NCBI GenBank assembly: GCA_051004675.1
Contig: JBPCKC010000084.1
Location: forward strand, 1-24,193
Length of the DNA stretch: 24,193 nt
Source of the DNA: JBDTSW01 sp051004675
GTDB taxonomy: Bacteria; Actinomycetota; Thermoleophilia; Solirubrobacterales; 70-9
Direction: 5' to 3'
In this document: positions 20,684-24,193 of the stretch, one piece after another
How positions within the stretch are numbered: position 1 is the first letter of the stretch
Layout: every line of letters begins with the position of its first letter
Notes under the pieces: generated by a model
The model's input: the letters and a program-made list of their open reading frames with translations, nothing else
Told to the model about the DNA's origin: nothing
Databases searched by the model: none
Made by a program: the position numbers and the translations under genes

Positions 20684-22492
20684 TCAGTTTTCGTAAAGCT
20701 CGTTGACCTCGCCCGAGTACTTCTCCGCGACGACGTTGCGCTTGACCTTCATCGTCGGGGTCAGCTCGCCGCCCTCCTGCGAGAGGTCCTGGGGGAGGAT
20801 CTCGAACTTCTTGACCTGCTCGACCCGCGCGAACTTCTCGTTCACCTGGTCGAGGTGTGCCTGGATCGAGGTGCGCACCTTGTCGCTCGAGGCCAGCTCG
20901 GCGAGGTCGGAGGGCAGGCCCTCCTCCTTCGCGTAGGCGGCCGCGGTCTCCGGGTCGAGCGTGACCAGGGCGACGAGGTAGGGCCGGCGGTCGCCGATCA
21001 CCACGCACTGGGAGACCAGCGGGTGCTGCTTGATCTCGGCCTCGAGGTTCGCCGGCGTGATGTTCTTACCGCCCGCGGTGATGATGATGTCCTTCTTGCG
21101 GCCGGTGATCTTGATGAACCCGTCCGGGTCGATCTCGCCGATGTCGCCGGTGTGGAGCCACCCGTCGACGATCGTCTCGGCCGTGGCCTCGGGGTTCTTG
21201 TAGTAGCCCTGGAAGACGTTCGGGCCCTTGACCAGGATCTCGCCGTCGTCGGCGATCTTGATCTCGACGCCGGGGAAAGGCTTGCCGATCGTGCCGAACT
21301 TGAAGTCCTCCTTGGTGGCGATCGTCGCGGCCGTGGACGTCTCGGTCATGCCCCAGCCCTCAAGGACGAGGACGCCGGCGGCGTCGAAGAACCGGAGGAT
21401 GTCGGGGTTGATCGGGGCAGCGCCGGAGACGGCCTGCTCGAGGTTGCCGCCGAAGATCGCACGGATCTTCGAGAGCACCTGCTTGTCGGCGAAGTCGTGC
21501 TGGGCCTTCAGCAGGAAGCCGGGCTCCTTGCCCTGGCGCTCCAGCTCGCGCACCTTCGAGCCGGTCTTGATCGCCCAGTCGAAGATGGCTTTCTTGATGC
21601 CGCCGGCCTTCTCGGCGTTGGAGATCGCGGCGCCGTGGATCTTCTCGAAGATGCGCGGAACCGACGGGAAGTACGTGGGCTTCACCTCGCTCAAATTCGG
21701 CACGATCTTCAGCGGATCCCGCTCCCAGTACGCGAGCGTCGCTCCCAGCGCGAAGCTGCCGAGCTGGATCAGCAGGGCGAAGGAGTGGGCGAGTGGCAGG
21801 AACAGGTACGTCGTGCCGTCCGCGTCGATCGCCCCCACCGAGATCACCATGTCCAGCATCGAGCGGTAGTTGCCGTGCGAGATCACGCATCCCTTGGGCG
21901 GGCCGGTCGTGCCCGACGTGTAGATGAACGTGCAGATGTCGGCGGGCTCGACCGACGAGTAGCGCTCCTCCCACTCGCCTTCGGAGCGTCCGGCCCCGCG
22001 CGCGGCGAGGTCGTCCATCGAGGTCGCGTCGGGGTCGGTGCCCGTCATCAGGATCACGTGCTCGAGGTCCGGGCACTGGCCACGGATGGAGCGGATCTTT
22101 TCCAGCTGCGCCTCGTCCTCGACGACCACGGCCTTCGCGTCGGAGTTCTCCAGCACGTACTGGCACTCCTCGGGGCTGTTCGTCTGGTAGATCGGGACAA
22201 CCGTGGCGCCCGCCGTGAGCGCCGCGAAGTCGAAGTAGGTCCACTCGGGCCGGGTGTTCGCCAGGATCGCGACCTTGTCGCCCTTGGCGATGCCGAGGTC
22301 GATCAGCCCCAGCGAGAGCGCCTTGACCGTCTCGCCCACCTCGGCATAGGTCCGCGACACCCAGGTGCCGGAGTCGTCTTTGAAGCGGACGGCCTGTTCG
22401 GAGGCATGCTCGCTGGCGGCCAGCGGGAGCAGGTCGGCGAGGGTCTTCGATTTGACGCCGCTAGCGGCGGCGGGCGCAGTGGCAAGTTCCAT
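20684..22492 (-). CDS. Long-chain fatty acid-CoA ligase (AMP-forming, FadD15-like)
   Basis: A 602-residue ANL-family enzyme that activates fatty acids via acyl-adenylates to acyl-CoA. The P-loop is YTSGTTGPPKG (191-201) and the A5 block GWGMTETS (379-386). The hinge region holds HTGDIGEIDPDGFIKITGRKKD (447-468, A7/A8), followed by GGKNITPANLE. The catalytic lysine is probably K582 in PTMKVKR, though the usual PTxKxKR spacing leaves K584 possible. The length (about 600) and N-terminus match actinobacterial FadD15-type ligases. The start is the ATG at 22492; TAAGTT ends 7 bases upstream and there is no Shine-Dalgarno sequence. It follows the small HTH gene on the same strand by 55 bases. Confidence 0.94.
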   Translation of the reverse strand: MELATAPAAASGVKSKTLADLLPLAASEHASEQAVRFKDDSGTWVSRTYAEVGETVKALSLGLIDLGIAKGDKVAILANTRPEWTYFDFAALTAGATVVPIYQTNSPEECQYVLENSDAKAVVVEDEAQLEKIRSIRGQCPDLEHVILMTGTDPDATSMDDLAARGAGRSEGEWEERYSSVEPADICTFIYTSGTTGPPKGCVISHGNYRSMLDMVISVGAIDADGTTYLFLPLAHSFALLIQLGSFALGATLAYWERDPLKIVPNLSEVKPTYFPSVPRIFEKIHGAAISNAEKAGGIKKAIFDWAIKTGSKVRELERQGKEPGFLLKAQHDFADKQVLSKIRAIFGGNLEQAVSGAAPINPDILRFFDAAGVLVLEGWGMTETSTAATIATKEDFKFGTIGKPFPGVEIKIADDGEILVKGPNVFQGYYKNPEATAETIVDGWLHTGDIGEIDPDGFIKITGRKKDIIITAGGKNITPANLEAEIKQHPLVSQCVVIGDRRPYLVALVTLDPETAAAYAKEEGLPSDLAELASSDKVRTSIQAHLDQVNEKFARVEQVKKFEILPQDLSQEGGELTPTMKVKRNVVAEKYSGEVNELYEN

Positions 22493-22499
22493 GCAGGGA

Positions 22500-22505
22500 A
22501 ACTTA
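22500..22505 (-). promoter_or_regulatory. Candidate -10 box (TAAGTT) of the fatty acid-CoA ligase gene
   Basis: TAAGTT on the minus strand ends 7 bases before the ATG at 22492, which fits a leaderless mRNA. Confidence 0.45.
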
Positions 22506-22547
22506 CCGCCGGGGCCCGGCGGGCGCGCAGGGGTGCGGGCTGGAGGG

Positions 22548-22730
22548 CTAGTGCGCCGCCTGGGGCTGCTTGCTGGAGTCGGCCAGCTGCCGGAGCGAAG
22601 TGACGAACAGGGTCTTGTCGATCCGGCCGTTGAAGATCGGTACACCCATCTCCATGCACTTGAAGATGACATCCCGCCGCTTCATGTTGACTTCGTCGGC
22701 GAGCTCGGTCGGGGTCAGATGATTGGCCAC
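22548..22730 (-). CDS. Small helix-turn-helix/IF2_N-like protein
   Basis: A 60-residue protein with the sequence pattern LTPTELADEVNMKRRDVIFKCMEMGVPI. Its helix-turn-helix-like spacing is close to excisionase/MerR-type DNA-binding domains and to the IF2_N module of initiation factor 2 (ELA..L....KEVI.KL.ELG). The C-terminal half (FNGRIDKTLFVTSLRQL) fits a short wing and helix. The GTG at 22730 is chosen because GAGGAGGAG lies 4 bases upstream; the frame runs further upstream, but through the promoter. I infer nucleic-acid binding, perhaps regulating the downstream ligase gene or a wider set. The function is otherwise unknown. Confidence 0.7.
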   Translation of the reverse strand: MANHLTPTELADEVNMKRRDVIFKCMEMGVPIFNGRIDKTLFVTSLRQLADSSKQPQAAH

Positions 22731-22759
22731 GTATCTCCTCCTCGTGTTCGTTGCCTGGA

Positions 22760-22787
22760 GTTTTATCGCTGAAGGCGGATGTGTCAA
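22760..22787 (-). promoter_or_regulatory. Sigma-70-type promoter of the small HTH gene
   Basis: On the minus strand there is a perfect TTGACA -35 (22782-22787), a 16-base spacer and TAAAAC (22760-22765) as -10. Transcription would start near 22753, leaving a leader of about 23 bases with a GAGGAGGAG ribosome site. It is the best canonical promoter in the window. Confidence 0.6.
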
Positions 22788-22828
22788 CGCTTTCGCCCGC
22801 AATTTGCGGAGGTAGCGGGCGGGGCCAA

Positions 22829-22834
22829 TATCTT
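22829..22834 (+). promoter_or_regulatory. Candidate -10 box (TATCTT) of the small acidic protein/thioredoxin operon
   Basis: TATCTT ends 8 bases before the ATG at 22843 in the 112-base divergent region. No convincing -35 is present. Confidence 0.4.
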
Positions 22835-22842
22835 GTGGGGCG

Positions 22843-23082
22843 ATGACGGAGCCCGCGAACGCGTTCCTGGAATCCCTCATGGGGACAGAGCTCTACTCGA
22901 TCGGCGCTTACTTCTGCGACGAGCACCCCGACCTGGTCGACGAGGTGGTGGCCCGTTCCGAGGAGATCGAGCGCGGTGGGCTGGAGGCGTATTCCGTGGC
23001 CGCCGGAGCGCCCGTCGAGGAGACCTTCGAGACCCTGCTCACCGGTCTCGCCGTGCGCTATTACAAGGCGGTCGCGGGTTGA
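22843..23082 (+). CDS. Small acidic helical protein of unknown function
   Basis: A 79-residue soluble, acidic protein I do not recognise: MTEPANAFLESLMGTELYSIG, then AYFCDEHPDLVDEVVARSEE, then a helix with EIERGGLEAYSVAAG and a final helix ending LAVRYYKAVAG. It has a single Cys and no signal peptide. Codon use matches its neighbours, and the -10 box upstream supports expression. Its stop overlaps the TTG start of the thioredoxin-like gene (TTGA), so the two products are probably made together and may act in one process. Confidence 0.65.
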   Translation: MTEPANAFLESLMGTELYSIGAYFCDEHPDLVDEVVARSEEIERGGLEAYSVAAGAPVEETFETLLTGLAVRYYKAVAG

Positions 23083-23762
23083 GCGGTCGATCCGTGTGGC
23101 TGCCCCGCGCGTTGCTGGGGACCGGCGTCGTTGCCCTGATCCTGACCGTGATCACGATCGCGGTGGGCGAAGGCGGCCCGGACGCCCCCGCGACCGAGGG
23201 CTTCAACGACGTCCAGAAACTCTTCGCCGGAATCTCGCAGGACGGCGCCGGGCTCGGCTCCGACGATGCCCCGGTGCTGGTCAAGGTCTACAACGACCTG
23301 CGCTGCGTGCCCTGCGCCTCCTACGAGGTCGAGGAGGTCGATCCGGTGATCGAGCTCTACGCGCGAAGCGACGAGGCCCGCTTCGAGTTCAGTCACTTCT
23401 CCCTCGGCCCCGAGGACATCAGCCTGGCCGCAGTCGCGGCGACGGCCGCCGGCGAGCAGGGGCGCCAGTGGCAGTACCTGGACTTGCTGATGCGCAACCT
23501 CGAGGACGCGCGCGGCGACACCGACGACGACTTCCTGGTCGACGTCGCGAGGGGGGTGCCGGAGCTGGAGCTCGATCAGTGGGAGGCCGACCGGCTCGCA
23601 CCCGCGACGCGCGAGATCGTGGAGGCCGACGCGACCGAGGCTGTCGAGCTCGAGCTTCAGGCCGACCCGGCGGTGATCGTCACGGGGCCCGGCGGGGAGG
23701 AGCGGCTGGAAGGATCTCCCACGAGCGAGGAGATCCGAGCGGCGGTGGAGTCGGTGGGGTAG
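23079..23762 (+). CDS. Membrane-anchored thioredoxin-fold (DsbA-like) protein
   Basis: A 227-residue protein with one N-terminal membrane segment (about 10-29), then a linker and a DsbA/Thioredoxin_4-type domain. The active site is C76-V-P-C79 in NDLRCVPCASYEV, and a helical insert covers about 105-190. The cis-Pro loop is probably DPAVIVTGPGGEERLEG. The domain faces outside, where it would oxidise or isomerise disulfides in exported proteins. CVPC differs from the CPHC of E. coli DsbA and CGHC of isomerases, so the redox role is open. The start is the TTG at 23079 (TTGA overlap); a GTG at 23094 is an alternative. Confidence 0.82.
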   Translation: MSGRSVWLPRALLGTGVVALILTVITIAVGEGGPDAPATEGFNDVQKLFAGISQDGAGLGSDDAPVLVKVYNDLRCVPCASYEVEEVDPVIELYARSDEARFEFSHFSLGPEDISLAAVAATAAGEQGRQWQYLDLLMRNLEDARGDTDDDFLVDVARGVPELELDQWEADRLAPATREIVEADATEAVELELQADPAVIVTGPGGEERLEGSPTSEEIRAAVESVG

Positions 23763-23769
23763 GCGCCGT

Positions 23770-24193
23770 CTACGCTGCGTCGCCGAGTCCCAGCGACCGC
23801 GTCACCCGGCGGGTGAGAAGCAGCAGGACGATGACGACGAGGACCCCTGCCCACAGCAGGGGATCGCCGAGCGAGAGCTCCTCGAGGCGGCTGCCGACGT
23901 ACGCGAAGACCGCGGTGAGCGGCACGTAGCCGACGGCGGTCGTCCACATGAAGCGCCACACCGGGACCCGTGCCGAGCCCGCGGCATAGGAGAAGAGGCT
24001 GAACGGGATCAGCGGGACCAGCCGCATGCCGATGAGGAGCGTCGTCCCGCCCCGTGCCACCATCGCCTCGTAGCTCGTAAGCCGCTCCCGGCCCAGCCAG
24101 CGCCAGAGCAGCGGCCACGAGGCCGAGCAGCCAACCCAATAGGGGAAAACGTCACTCCACAGCCCCACCACACTAACAAGCAGGAAGGAAAAG
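23770..24193 (-). CDS. VTT/TVP38-TMEM64 (DedA-type) membrane protein, probably partial at the window edge
   Basis: The C-terminal part of a SNARE-associated/VTT-domain membrane protein. LGRERLTSYEAMVARGGTTLLIGMRLVPLIP is followed by FSLFSYAAGSARVPVWRFMWTT and AVGYVPLTAVFAYVGSRLEEL, the family's core G.....R..P..P....Y.AG...V....F...T..G..P. An ending membrane segment (about LLWAGVLVVIVLLLL) and a basic tail follow. A GTG at 24171 could start a 133-residue form, but the frame stays open to the window edge and families of this type have about 200 residues with another N-terminal segment, so the 5' end probably lies outside. DedA-type proteins include lipid scramblases and flippases. It converges on the thioredoxin-like gene, 7 bases away. 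Confidence 0.8.
   Translation of the reverse strand, partial: FSFLLVSVVGLWSDVFPYWVGCSASWPLLWRWLGRERLTSYEAMVARGGTTLLIGMRLVPLIPFSLFSYAAGSARVPVWRFMWTTAVGYVPLTAVFAYVGSRLEELSLGDPLLWAGVLVVIVLLLLTRRVTRSLGLGDAA

Overview
The window is about 24 kb of very GC-rich DNA with strong GC-ending codons, many GTG and TTG starts, stop/start overlaps (GTGA, TTGA, TAGATG) and TANNNT boxes lying 6-11 bases before start codons. Together with the gene families (DUF4235, YihY/BrkB, DUF2203, a FadD15-like ligase, RTX-like secreted proteins) this points to an actinomycete, and I infer one of the Thermoleophilia (Solirubrobacterales/Gaiellales). That placement is an inference from style and gene content; no rRNA is present. 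I saw no tRNA, rRNA, CRISPR array or intact insertion sequence.

Layout. 42-6365 is almost all minus strand: a large secreted M19-like metallo-hydrolase, an acetyl-CoA hydrolase/CoA-transferase, a coupled YihY-DUF4235 membrane pair and a SAM methyltransferase. Between them, on the plus strand, lies a promoterless C-terminal scrap of a TPR protein (4092-4256), followed by a strong hairpin. 6480-8921 is plus strand: a LysM + VanY-type carboxypeptidase, a probable HAD-phosphatase tail without a start (7265-7363), an AI-2E family transporter and a Nudix hydrolase. 8922-9322 is a non-coding convergent gap packed with hairpins, including two good intrinsic terminators. 9323-10512 (minus) holds a DUF2203 gene coupled to an alpha/beta-hydrolase that has lost its catalytic residues.

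10583-15750 is an iron island. A ferritin-like protein is followed by a 172-bp quasi-palindrome, then by two abutting copies of a 14-bp palindrome (TWAGGGANCCCTWA) sitting directly before a -10 box. Downstream are four tightly packed genes: a lipoprotein related to the N-terminal domain of FTR1 permeases, an FTR1 iron permease with two REGxE motifs, a hydantoinase-A-like ASKHA ATPase whose GTG start overlaps the permease stop, and a single-pass anchored helical protein. There is no recognisable EfeB or full EfeO, and no HyuB. I propose that this is an iron-regulated uptake operon with an unusual ATPase partner; it is the most interesting item here.

15791-20656 (plus): SurE and NAD-dependent DNA ligase LigA (coupled by TTGA), a secreted RTX-like protein and a patatin-like phospholipase. 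20684-22730 (minus): a long-chain fatty acid-CoA ligase and, upstream of it, a 60-residue helix-turn-helix/IF2_N-like protein with a good promoter. 22843-23762 (plus): a small unknown acidic protein coupled to a membrane-anchored thioredoxin-fold (CVPC) protein. The window ends in a VTT/DedA-type membrane protein on the minus strand whose 5' end may lie outside.
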